Assembly (NCBI GenBank): GCA_964481005.1
Contig: CAYZRY010000018.1
Span: 1 to 9,462, forward strand
Source of the DNA: CAYZRY01 sp964481005
GTDB lineage: Bacteria > Bacillota_I > Bacilli_A > RF39 > UBA660
Length of the DNA stretch: 9,462 nt
Reading direction: 5' to 3'
Shown piece after piece: positions 1 through 5,479 of the stretch. The stretch's first letter is position 1, and each line of letters begins with the position of its first letter. The notes beneath the pieces were generated by a model, which did no database searches, was not told where the DNA came from, and saw nothing but the letters and a program-made list of their open reading frames with translations. The translations under genes and the position numbers were made by a program.

Positions 1-71
<71 letters not shown>

Positions 72-83
72 ATATAAATTAAA

Positions 84-174
84 TGGCGGAGAAAGAGGGA
101 TTCGAACCCCCGCGCCGTTTCCGACCTCCCGGTTTTCAAGACCGGTCCCTTCAACCAGACTTGGGTATTCCTCC
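84..174 (-). tRNA. tRNA-Ser (UGA)
   Basis: A class II tRNA of 91 bases with a long variable arm. The anticodon loop CTTGAAA gives anticodon TGA (136-138). The 5' end GGAGGAA pairs with the acceptor 3' arm, followed by discriminator G and an encoded CCA (84-86). It is the first gene after the promoter at 200-229 and is cotranscribed with tRNA-fMet. Confidence 0.96.
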
Positions 175-177
175 AAA

Positions 178-191
178 CGTCTTTTCAGACG
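178..191 (-). other. GAAA-tetraloop hairpin in the tRNA-Ser leader
   Basis: On the minus strand CGTCT-GAAA-AGACG forms a 5-bp stem closed by a GNRA tetraloop. The -10 box is at 200-205, so the transcript should begin near 193 and this hairpin would be almost the first thing in it. It ends three bases before the mature 5' end of tRNA-Ser. It may protect or present the precursor for RNase P. The function is inferred only from position and shape. Confidence 0.5.
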
Positions 192-199
192 ACAAATTG

Positions 200-229
200 A
201 TTATAACACAATAATTCAAACTGTGTCAA
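200..229 (-). promoter_or_regulatory. sigma-A promoter for tRNA-Ser/fMet
   Basis: On the minus strand, a perfect -35 TTGACA (224-229), an 18-bp spacer and a perfect -10 TATAAT (200-205), with a TG one base upstream of the -10 (extended -10). It faces tRNA-Ser, whose 5' end is 26 bases downstream. A near-consensus promoter is what a stable RNA unit needs. Confidence 0.88.
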
Positions 230-266
230 CAATTATTTGAAATAAAATACTAATAATATATTTTAT

Positions 267-299
267 AAAAAAACTCATCAACTATGAATAGTAATGAGT
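267..299 (-). terminator. Intrinsic terminator of the Val-to-Leu tRNA operon
   Basis: On the minus strand ACTCAT and ACTAT pair with ATAGT and ATGAGT in a two-part stem, followed directly by seven T (plus-strand A run 267-273). It lies 12 bases after the tRNA-Leu gene and before the promoter of the Ser-fMet unit, so it separates the two transcripts. Confidence 0.85.
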
Positions 300-310
300 A
301 ATTTTTAAAA

Positions 311-399
311 TGGTGCCTAAGGCCGGACTTGAACCGGCACGAGGGTTAAATCTCGCAGGATTTTAAGTCCTGTGCGTCTACCTGTTCCGCCACTCAGGC
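311..399 (-). tRNA. tRNA-Leu (UAA)
   Basis: A class II tRNA of 89 bases with a long variable arm. The anticodon loop CTTAAAA gives TAA (363-365). GCCTGAG pairs with CTTAGGC, with discriminator A and encoded CCA. It is the last gene of the six-tRNA operon. Confidence 0.96.
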
Positions 400-414
400 T
401 AATATCAATAAAAA

Positions 415-490
415 TGGTGTCCCGTGGGAGATTCGAACTCACGACCCTTTGATTAAAAGTCAAATGCTCTACCTACTGAGCTAACGGGAC
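415..490 (-). tRNA. tRNA-Lys (UUU)
   Basis: A 76-base tRNA with anticodon loop CTTTTAA (TTT at 455-457), a perfect 7-bp acceptor stem GTCCCGT/ACGGGAC, discriminator A and encoded CCA. It lies 15 bases from tRNA-Leu and 14 from tRNA-Gln in the same operon. Confidence 0.96.
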
Positions 491-504
491 ATTAATATAA
501 AAAA

Positions 505-579
505 TGGCTGCCTCGGCTAGATTCGAACTAGCGCATGTCAGAGTCAAAGTCTGATGCCTTACCGCTTGGCTACGAGGCA
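505..579 (-). tRNA. tRNA-Gln (UUG)
   Basis: A 75-base tRNA with anticodon loop CTTTGAC (TTG at 545-547). The acceptor stem TGCCTCG/CGAGGCA begins with the weak U1-A72 pair usual in tRNA-Gln. Discriminator G and CCA are encoded. It is separated from tRNA-Tyr by five bases. Confidence 0.96.
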
Positions 580-584
580 TTAAG

Positions 585-668
585 TGGTGGAGAGAGGTGG
601 TTTCGAACCACCGAACCCGAGGGAACAGATTTACAGTCTGCCGCGTTTGACCACTTCGCTACCTCTCC
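585..668 (-). tRNA. tRNA-Tyr (GUA)
   Basis: An 84-base class II bacterial tyrosine tRNA with a long variable arm and anticodon loop CTGTAAA (GTA at 632-634). The acceptor stem starts GGAGAGG, with a G-U pair at its inner end. Discriminator A and CCA are encoded. It is separated from tRNA-Thr by seven bases. Confidence 0.96.
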
Positions 669-675
669 AAAAAAA

Positions 676-751
676 TGGTGCCGAAGCCAGGACTTGAACC
701 CGGAACCTACTGATTACAAATCAGTTGCTCTACCAATTGAGCTATTTCGGC
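676..751 (-). tRNA. tRNA-Thr (UGU)
   Basis: A 76-base tRNA with anticodon loop TTTGTAA (TGT at 716-718). The acceptor GCCGAAA pairs with CTTCGGC, allowing one mismatch at the inner end. Discriminator A and CCA are encoded. It is nine bases from tRNA-Val. Confidence 0.95.
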
Positions 752-760
752 ATCTATAAA

Positions 761-837
761 TGGTGGGCGATATAGGACTCGAACCTATAACCCCCTGCTT
801 GTAAGGCAGGTGCTCTGACCAATTGAGCTAATCACCC
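761..837 (-). tRNA. tRNA-Val (UAC)
   Basis: A 77-base tRNA with anticodon loop CTTACAA (TAC at 801-803). The acceptor GGGTGAT pairs with ATCGCCC, including one T-G pair. Discriminator A and CCA are encoded. It is the first gene of the six-tRNA operon, about 20 bases below the -10 box. Confidence 0.96.
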
Positions 838-857
838 ATAAGTAATTGACAATATAG

Positions 858-886
858 AATATACCATTTTATCTTTTTATTGTCAA
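858..886 (-). promoter_or_regulatory. sigma-A promoter of the Val-Thr-Tyr-Gln-Lys-Leu tRNA operon
   Basis: On the minus strand, -35 TTGACA (881-886), a 17-bp spacer and -10 TATATT (858-863). It lies between the terminator-like hairpin at 888-904 and tRNA-Val, facing the tRNA genes. Confidence 0.85.
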
Positions 887-887
887 T

Positions 888-904
888 AAAAAAGCTGCTT
901 TTTT
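888..904. terminator. Short A/T-rich hairpin after the S1-domain gene
   Basis: A perfect 7-bp inverted repeat (six A-T pairs plus one G-C) around a three-base loop, with its own T run on either strand. It follows the stop codon of the S1-domain gene by 16 bases and sits just upstream of the tRNA -35 box. It could act as a weak terminator, but the stem has a single G-C pair. Confidence 0.5.
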
Positions 905-920
905 ATAGATATTATCGGCT

Positions 921-1259
921 TTATTTATAGTTTTCAGTCCATTCTTTTAAATTGTCTTTCAAAATAGTAAAACCACTGCCAGTTTCTGTTATCGGTTGAC
1001 GTCTAGATTTCTTGTCTAAATAATCTATTCCTTTGATTGTTAACTTAACTTGAAACTTCTCTTCGTCTACTTCTAAAACTTTAGCTTTGATCGTATCCCC
1101 TATTTTGACATAGTCAGATATATCACGGACAAAACCATCAGATATTTCCGATATGTGAATTAGTCCATTATAATAATCTAGAAGATTGACAAAAATACCG
1201 TAAGATTCTACTCCCGTAACACTTCCACTAACTATTTTTCCAACTTCATATATCGACAT
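921..1259 (-). CDS. S1 RNA-binding domain protein, GSP13/YugI/CvfD type
   Basis: A 112-residue protein. Residues 4-76 form a single S1 OB-fold, with the usual opening GxIVSGxVTGVESYGIFV, a central GLIHISEIS (32-40) and a turn at IGDTIKAKVLEVD (53-65). The basic linker KKSRR (83-87) and the tail ETGSGF...LKDNLKEW (92-107) match the short C-terminal extension of the Bacilli GSP13/YugI/CvfD family. Those proteins bind RNA or ribosomes and act as post-transcriptional regulators, CvfD in pneumococcus being the best known; their role here is inferred. The start is an ATG preceded by AGGTGA at 1264-1269. It diverges from the NifU-type gene with about 80 bases between them. Confidence 0.9.
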   Translation of the reverse strand: MSIYEVGKIVSGSVTGVESYGIFVNLLDYYNGLIHISEISDGFVRDISDYVKIGDTIKAKVLEVDEEKFQVKLTIKGIDYLDKKSRRQPITETGSGFTILKDNLKEWTENYK

Positions 1260-1277
1260 AAATTCACCTACAAATTT

Positions 1278-1308
1278 ATTATACCATATTTTTACTTTAC
1301 AGTTTCAA
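1278..1308 (-). promoter_or_regulatory. Probable promoter of the S1-domain gene
   Basis: On the minus strand, -10 TATAAT (1278-1283) with an upstream TGG that makes an extended -10. The best -35 is TTGAAA (1303-1308) at a long 19-bp spacing. It overlaps the opposing promoter for the NifU-type gene, so the two divergent genes may compete for polymerase. Confidence 0.6.
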
Positions 1309-1324
1309 AAAAAGTTAGTATACT
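1296..1324 (+). promoter_or_regulatory. Promoter of the NifU-type gene
   Basis: -35 TTTACA (1296-1301), a 17-bp spacer and -10 TATACT (1319-1324). The start codon is 16 bases downstream, so the transcript would be nearly leaderless apart from the AGGTGA ribosome-binding site at 1331-1336. Confidence 0.7.
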
Positions 1325-1340
1325 GCTACTAGGTGATAAA

Positions 1341-1568
1341 ATGGAAATTGAAAATAAAATTCAAGAGGTCTTAGAAAGAATTAGACCCTTCTTAATCAGT
1401 GATGGAGGAAACTTCCAGTACATCAAGTTTGAAAATGGTTTTGTCCATTTAAAACTATTGGGTGCTTGTAGTAATTGTCCTCATGCTGATGCAACTATCA
1501 GTGATGGTATTGAGGCTATGTTAGTCGATGAAATACCTGAGGTTAAGGGAATAATCAAAGTAGACTAA
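1341..1568 (+). CDS. NifU C-terminal-domain (Nfu/YutI-type) Fe-S cluster carrier
   Basis: A 75-residue protein consisting only of the Nfu domain. The opening IxxVLERIRPFLISDGGN (7-24) and the cluster-binding GACSNCPHAD (41-50, Cys43 and Cys46) are the family signature. Two monomers normally hold one [4Fe-4S] cluster between their CxxC pairs and pass it to apoproteins in the cytoplasm. Length fits stand-alone Bacilli homologues such as YutI. It has its own promoter and an AGGTGA site four bases before the ATG, and ends in the bidirectional hairpin at 1570-1593. The ferredoxin at 5269 is a possible client, but nothing here links them directly. Confidence 0.93.
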   Translation: MEIENKIQEVLERIRPFLISDGGNFQYIKFENGFVHLKLLGACSNCPHADATISDGIEAMLVDEIPEVKGIIKVD

Positions 1569-1569
1569 A

Positions 1570-1593
1570 AAAAAGACACGTAAGTGTCTTTTT
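1570..1593. terminator. Bidirectional terminator between the nifU-type and 711-residue genes
   Basis: AAAAAGACAC-GTAA-GTGTCTTTTT is a perfect 10-bp stem with a four-base loop and a T run on each strand. It serves the NifU-type gene (stop ending at 1568) from the left and the 711-residue gene (stop at 1592-1594) from the right. The latter's stop codon overlaps the base of the stem. Confidence 0.88.
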
Positions 1594-3727
1594 ATCTTGT
1601 TCTGCTTGGTTCTTCAGCTGCTCTACCTTTTTCTTCTTCATGTATACTCTTTGATACAGATACAACATGTGAATACCATTTATCTTCGTCATTACCAAAT
1701 TTTTCTTTTGGTGTGCTTTGCGCTACTTCATCAAAAAGTGTTCCTCTTCTTTGTAAGTTAGCTATTTCAGCATCAGATATTTGTGTCATTAAATTATTTA
1801 AAGCACGGTCATCGATTGATGAATAATCAACACCTACTTTGTAGAACATTGATCTATATCTATCAGCCGATTCTTTTTGTATGCGATTATCTTCGTTAAT
1901 TTGTGCTTGTCTTTGTGACTCTTCATATGCTGCTTTTTGTTCAGCTTCACGCTTAGCAATCTTTTCTCTAAGTTCCTCTGAACGTTTTCTATTTTCAGCA
2001 ATAATTGCTTGACGACTATCGCTATTCAAAAACTCTTCTTTTTTCTGAGTGTTATATTGTTCTCTACGTTCAGATTGTCTTAAATTAATTTCACTTAATT
2101 CATCAAGTAAATGTGGATTGCTCTTAAGTTTACTTTGACTTAAAGAACCATCTCTATTTCTAACTGAATCATATATTTGTAATTGACGATATCTATCTTG
2201 ATACTCAGGACGATCAGCTAAATAATTATCTATTTCAAGTCTCTGTGTTCTTTGGACAGTTAAGACTTTATCAGCATCTACTTTTCCTTTTTCATTGCGA
2301 ATATCAGCATTAGGTAAAATTTCTGCAATCATATCAGTCATAGTATAACCATCGATAAATGGATTGTAATTATCCTGTAGAACTACTGGAACTCTTTGAG
2401 TATTTTCTTCCACAACTGGAGTTACTACTCTATCTGTTACCGGCGGCACAGTAATTACTGGTTCAACTTTTGACTTTTGTTCTTCAATTACTTTATCTGC
2501 ACCTGTCAATACAACTTCGGTTGCTTTTTCAGCATCTAGCACAGCTCTATCTAAAGCTGCTTTTAATTCTGCTGCTCTTACTGGATCGTTAACTCCAGAG
2601 AAGATAAATGCATCGTAATCAGCTTTAGCTGCAGCACGTTTCTTCATTGCATTTTCAAGTTGTTGTTTTGGGCTTAACTCTTCTTTATGCTCAGCAAGTA
2701 TTCTTGCAAAGATAGCTTTGATCTCTTCCCTATTCATCTTTAACGCTTCATTTATATCAAATTTACCATTCTCAATAAATGGTGGCGCTGGTGGCGTAGG
2801 AGCATTGATTGTTCTTCCTGTCTTTAGCGCTTCATTTATATCGAATTTTGGTTCAGGAATAGGTACTACCTGAGGAGCCGCTTGTCCAAGCAGTCTTGCT
2901 GTATCTGTTGCAAGTTGTAATTCATTGGCATAATTTAAACCATTTGCATCACAGTATGCTTTGAAAGCTTCACTTTCCTCTTTAGTAAGACTTCCTTTAT
3001 GCATAGCATTGACAAAGTCAGTTCTAAACTCTTGCGTTTTATCACTACCGAGTTCATCGGTTACTTCATTAACTGGTTCCTCAGCAGTATTTTCGAAACC
3101 TTTTTCTTTCATTTTTTCGATAACGAAATCTGTTAAGTTTTGTTTTTGGAGATTTGCTAAGTCGGCCGTTTCTCCTTCTTTAATTTCTTTCATGATACGG
3201 CTAACTTCTTCACGAATAATTTTCTTCTCTTCGCGTCGTTCTAGGAATTTCATTAATCCTATTGCTGAAAGAATACCCGCTTTTTCTTTAACTTCACTTG
3301 GAACTTTAATTGCCTTAGGTTTTCCTTCAAGTTTAAGTTGCTTACTTTCAAGTATAAAAATACTAACACCAAGTTTAGCTAGTTCCTTCCCTGCTTTTTC
3401 AGCACGGCGAACTCTCTGTCGAATGGCAAATGAACTATCATTATTGTTAACACTTTGTTCTAAGCGAGACGCATACTTATTTATTTCATATAGTTTAGTA
3501 TTGTACTCTTTAATTTTACGATTGACTTTCTCTTTATTGATATTAGCTCTTACATCACGCACAAAAGCCCTAAAACCATGCATCGTTTTGCCAGTCATTC
3601 CAGCAGCACGTGGTTGCACGCCATTAGGTTGTTTAACACGATCAAAATTTGCTTCAGTCAATCTAAATAAAGCTTCTTCTTCATCACTATATGTAGGTAC
3701 ACCTGTCATATTTTCATAATCAGCCAT
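1592..3727 (-). CDS. Large soluble coiled-coil protein of unknown function (711 aa)
   Basis: I do not recognise a family. There is no signal peptide or membrane segment, one Cys (259) and one Trp (684), and it is very rich in Lys, Glu, Arg and Gln. Visible parts are a basic helical region (about 55-185, heptad-like RLEQ and RREEKK stretches), an acidic stretch (about 186-250), a segment with the exact nonapeptide KFDINEALK twice (294-302 and 322-330), a proline-rich link between them, a helical block (345-418), a Pro/Val-rich flexible stretch (420-450), and a long charged predicted coiled coil (about 545-625) before a small C-terminal helical part. It looks like a cytoplasmic scaffold or filament-type protein. 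The ATG has GGAGG at 3735-3739, seven bases upstream, and follows the DUF1292 stop by 15 bases, so cotranscription is likely. Confidence 0.85.
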   Translation of the reverse strand: MADYENMTGVPTYSDEEEALFRLTEANFDRVKQPNGVQPRAAGMTGKTMHGFRAFVRDVRANINKEKVNRKIKEYNTKLYEINKYASRLEQSVNNNDSSFAIRQRVRRAEKAGKELAKLGVSIFILESKQLKLEGKPKAIKVPSEVKEKAGILSAIGLMKFLERREEKKIIREEVSRIMKEIKEGETADLANLQKQNLTDFVIEKMKEKGFENTAEEPVNEVTDELGSDKTQEFRTDFVNAMHKGSLTKEESEAFKAYCDANGLNYANELQLATDTARLLGQAAPQVVPIPEPKFDINEALKTGRTINAPTPPAPPFIENGKFDINEALKMNREEIKAIFARILAEHKEELSPKQQLENAMKKRAAAKADYDAFIFSGVNDPVRAAELKAALDRAVLDAEKATEVVLTGADKVIEEQKSKVEPVITVPPVTDRVVTPVVEENTQRVPVVLQDNYNPFIDGYTMTDMIAEILPNADIRNEKGKVDADKVLTVQRTQRLEIDNYLADRPEYQDRYRQLQIYDSVRNRDGSLSQSKLKSNPHLLDELSEINLRQSERREQYNTQKKEEFLNSDSRQAIIAENRKRSEELREKIAKREAEQKAAYEESQRQAQINEDNRIQKESADRYRSMFYKVGVDYSSIDDRALNNLMTQISDAEIANLQRRGTLFDEVAQSTPKEKFGNDEDKWYSHVVSVSKSIHEEEKGRAAEEPSRTR
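2738..2848 (-). repeat. Duplicated KFDINEALK segment inside the 711-residue gene
   Basis: Two copies of the codons for KFDINEALK (2822-2848 and 2738-2764) are 84 bases apart and nearly identical in DNA, including flanking bases. The 28-residue period with a proline-rich linker suggests an internal duplication of a short docking motif. Confidence 0.75.
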
Positions 3728-3742
3728 TCCAAAACCTCCATT

Positions 3743-4033
3743 TTATTGTTGTTCTACTTCTTCATCACTTTTTGACAATTCTTTTAGAACACCTTTAATT
3801 CTAGTCCACTCTTCATCAGTTTCAATACTTCCTAAAACCGGATCTTCTTCTGGTTTACGGTTAAGTGTTGCAACGTAGATTGTCACATTACCATTATCAT
3901 CAGTCTCATTTTTAGTATAGACGATGTACTCTTTCTTGGTATCTGTAAATTCAAACGTCAATAATACTTCAACCTCATCGATTGAACCATCCTCTAAAAC
4001 GATTGACATTATCTTTTTATCTTCATTTGCCAT
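3743..4033 (-). CDS. DUF1292 (YrzB-like) small acidic protein
   Basis: A 96-residue acidic protein. The pattern MSIVLEDGSIDEVEVLLTFEF (9-29), then KKEYIVYTKNE and an acidic tail ending EEWTRIKGVLKEL, matches the DUF1292 family widespread in Bacillota (YrzB in B. subtilis), whose function is not established. It is normally found near yrzK/yrrK-type housekeeping genes; here it sits between YutD and the 711-residue gene. The ATG has a strong AGGGAGG (4041-4047), and a promoter lies at 4066-4093. It is probably cotranscribed with the downstream 711-residue gene. Confidence 0.87.
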   Translation of the reverse strand: MANEDKKIMSIVLEDGSIDEVEVLLTFEFTDTKKEYIVYTKNETDDNGNVTIYVATLNRKPEEDPVLGSIETDEEWTRIKGVLKELSKSDEEVEQQ

Positions 4034-4065
4034 GGCAATGCCTCCCTTTTATTCCTTATATAATA

Positions 4066-4093
4066 ATTTTACCATAAAAATAACATTTGACAA
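4066..4093 (-). promoter_or_regulatory. Promoter of the DUF1292/711-residue gene pair
   Basis: On the minus strand, -35 TTGTCA (4088-4093), a 16-bp spacer and -10 TAAAAT (4066-4071) with an upstream TGG (extended -10). It fills the 67-base gap after the yutD stop, where I see no terminator. The pair can therefore be made from this promoter and perhaps also by read-through. Confidence 0.6.
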
Positions 4094-4100
4094 CTATTTA

Positions 4101-4376
4101 TTACTTTTTTTTGGCAAGTAAAAAATATTTGCATTCGAATGCACAATTATGTTTTATATAGTTATCGAGTTCTTTAATATCATTTACTTTATTGGTTTTT
4201 GGACCCTTATCTCGATAACCCTTTAATCGTAATTTTCCATAGGCGTAATCGCCAAATATGTAATCGAAATCGGCAAAGTAGTCTGTGCATAATTCTTGAA
4301 ATTCATCGAGCACAAATGCATCTTTGTATTCTCTTTCTAAAACATACTCGTTGCCGTGAATTGTAACAGTTTTCAT
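4101..4376 (-). CDS. yutD: YutD family protein (DUF1027)
   Basis: A 91-residue protein. The strongly conserved block FDYIFGDYAYGKLRLKGY (37-54) and the ending NYIKHNCAFECKYFLL (72-87, Cys78 and Cys82) are the hallmarks of YutD, a small cytoplasmic protein of Bacilli with no firmly assigned role. The length fits the family. The start codon lies eight bases after the stop of the upstream gene. Its only Shine-Dalgarno-like stretch (AGGGGG, 4381-4386) overlaps that TAG stop, so translation is probably coupled to the tail-anchored protein. Confidence 0.9.
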   Translation of the reverse strand: MKTVTIHGNEYVLEREYKDAFVLDEFQELCTDYFADFDYIFGDYAYGKLRLKGYRDKGPKTNKVNDIKELDNYIKHNCAFECKYFLLAKKK

Positions 4377-4384
4377 CTATCCCC

Positions 4385-5140
4385 CTAAATAATACCCAAC
4401 TTGTTTAAGAAAAAGATCCCAGCCATTAACAATATGACTAAAACAATTGCTACGACTAAAATAATTATCTTCAAATTAGAATTTTTTTCTTTATCAACTA
4501 AATCTTTAAACTCGAAGTCTTCTTCAGATAAATCCATCGATCTAGTATAGAAAGAATTAACTAGATAGCCACTATCATTTATGTCTTCAGTATCTATTCC
4601 TTCATCAGTCATAAATCTTCCGTCTTCAAGCTGAGAATTTAAATCAGCGTTAGTAGCAATTAAGTCACCCATCAGTTCTTTCTCGTTAGTATCGTATTCA
4701 AGCATCTCTTTAAACTCTTGTTTGAGATCGCTATTAGTGATGCTACTGATTACTTCTTCTATTCCTTCACGCTCTAGCTCTTCAGCTTGTTTAGCACGAT
4801 TATCCATATACTTTTTATTCAAATCAGCAAGTAGTGAATACTCTTCTGAGCGGAATTTACTCTTGTCTTCTTCTGGTTTAGATTTTCTAGCTTCTTCTAA
4901 AACTTTATTTATATCATAAATCTTATTTTGAACTTCCTCGATAAGATTTTCTTCTTCATCTTCTTGCTTTTCTCTTCTTGTAATCGGAGGTTTTTCAAGC
5001 ATGTGAAGATCAATTTTGGTCTGTGTATTAAAATCGATAACCTGTTCATTAGTAGCTAAACTTTCGAGGTTATCATAAAGATGACTGTTTCGGGCAGCTC
5101 TACTACTTCTTGAATTTCTTCTAGAACTTCTATTCTCCAC
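4385..5140 (-). CDS. Tail-anchored membrane protein of unknown function (251 aa)
   Basis: I do not recognise a family. The GTG at 5138-5140 is chosen as start because a full AAGGAGG (5147-5153) precedes it by six bases; an in-frame reading extends upstream to 5266 but crosses the promoter region and has no such site. The N-terminus is Arg/Ser-rich (residues 3-17). The middle is highly charged with coiled-coil potential (about 54-150) and is then acidic (150-215). A single very hydrophobic segment (about 223-246) ends five residues before the C-terminus. With no signal peptide, this predicts a C-tail anchor with the bulk in the cytoplasm. The only TAG stop in the window ends it, coupled to yutD. 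Confidence 0.85.
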   Translation of the reverse strand: MENRSSRRNSRSSRAARNSHLYDNLESLATNEQVIDFNTQTKIDLHMLEKPPITRREKQEDEEENLIEEVQNKIYDINKVLEEARKSKPEEDKSKFRSEEYSLLADLNKKYMDNRAKQAEELEREGIEEVISSITNSDLKQEFKEMLEYDTNEKELMGDLIATNADLNSQLEDGRFMTDEGIDTEDINDSGYLVNSFYTRSMDLSEEDFEFKDLVDKEKNSNLKIIILVVAIVLVILLMAGIFFLNKLGII

Positions 5141-5146
5141 TTTATA

Positions 5147-5153
5147 CCTCCTT
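5147..5153 (-). promoter_or_regulatory. Ribosome-binding site fixing a GTG start
   Basis: AAGGAGG on the minus strand, six bases before GTG (5138-5140). This is the strongest Shine-Dalgarno site near the 251-residue gene and decides its start over upstream in-frame codons. Confidence 0.85.
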
Positions 5154-5163
5154 ATATAATTAC

Positions 5164-5169
5164 ATTTTA
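5164..5169 (-). promoter_or_regulatory. Extended -10 for the 251-residue gene
   Basis: On the minus strand TGATAAAAT provides an extended -10 (TAAAAT at 5164-5169), with only a poor -35 (TTTAAA) at 16 bp. The ribosome-binding site follows within 11 bases. Position and the TG motif support it; the -35 does not. Confidence 0.45.
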
Positions 5170-5198
5170 TCACAGTTATTTTACTTTTAAAATACTTA

Positions 5199-5252
5199 TA
5201 TAATGTAAAGTTTCTTTTAGCGTTTGTATTTTTATAATTATTAATATATAAT
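5199..5252 (+). promoter_or_regulatory. Ferredoxin promoter region, exact boxes uncertain
   Basis: Three TATAAT hexamers occur (5199-5204, 5233-5238, 5247-5252). The last has a well-spaced TTGTAT (5224-5229, 17 bp), but transcription from it would start inside the ribosome-binding site. One of the two upstream boxes may be the real one. The region is so AT-rich that the choice is open. Confidence 0.4.
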
Positions 5253-5268
5253 TTTCTTGGAGGCATAT

Positions 5269-5451
5269 ATGAAAGTAATTACAGAACAATGCATCGGTTG
5301 TGGTGCATGCAGTGCAATCGCTCCAGAAGTCTTTGAAATGACTGACGAGGGTTATGCAAAAGTTAAAATAGATCCTATCCCTGAAGAATTAATGGATGAT
5401 GCTGTCGAAGCACAAAATTCTTGTCCTACTTCAGCAATAGTATCAGAATAA
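5269..5451 (+). CDS. fer: Ferredoxin with a single [4Fe-4S] cluster
   Basis: A 60-residue ferredoxin of the Bacilli Fer type. Cluster ligands are Cys8, Cys11 and Cys14 (CIGCGAC) and Cys52 before Pro53 (SCPTSAI); the protein is acidic throughout, as usual. It carries single electrons between cytoplasmic redox enzymes. The second cluster motif of clostridial 2[4Fe-4S] ferredoxins is absent. I take the ATG at 5269, which has GGAGG (5259-5263) five bases before it; the reading frame continues upstream only through that ribosome-binding site. The gene ends in a hairpin shared with rluB. Confidence 0.93.
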   Translation: MKVITEQCIGCGACSAIAPEVFEMTDEGYAKVKIDPIPEELMDDAVEAQNSCPTSAIVSE

Positions 5452-5479
5452 AAGATATCGATTACTCGATATCTTTTTT
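5450..5479. terminator. Bidirectional terminator between ferredoxin and rluB
   Basis: AAAAGATATCGA-TTAC-TCGATATCTTTT is a perfect 12-bp stem with a four-base loop and T runs on both strands. The ferredoxin stop (5449-5451) lies at the left base, and the rluB stop (5462-5464) is read from the loop on the other strand. One hairpin ends both genes with no spare sequence. Confidence 0.9.

Noticed and set aside
2961..3719. 252-residue plus-strand reading frame
   Set aside because: It lies wholly antisense to the 711-residue gene, has a low-complexity Ser/Leu-rich product, and has no ribosome-binding site or promoter. It is a shadow of the real gene.
5141..5266. N-terminal extension of the 251-residue protein to 293 residues
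   Set aside because: The extension crosses a promoter-like region and the AAGGAGG site, and its Lys/Asn/Tyr-rich product looks like translated intergenic DNA. The GTG at 5138-5140 is better supported.
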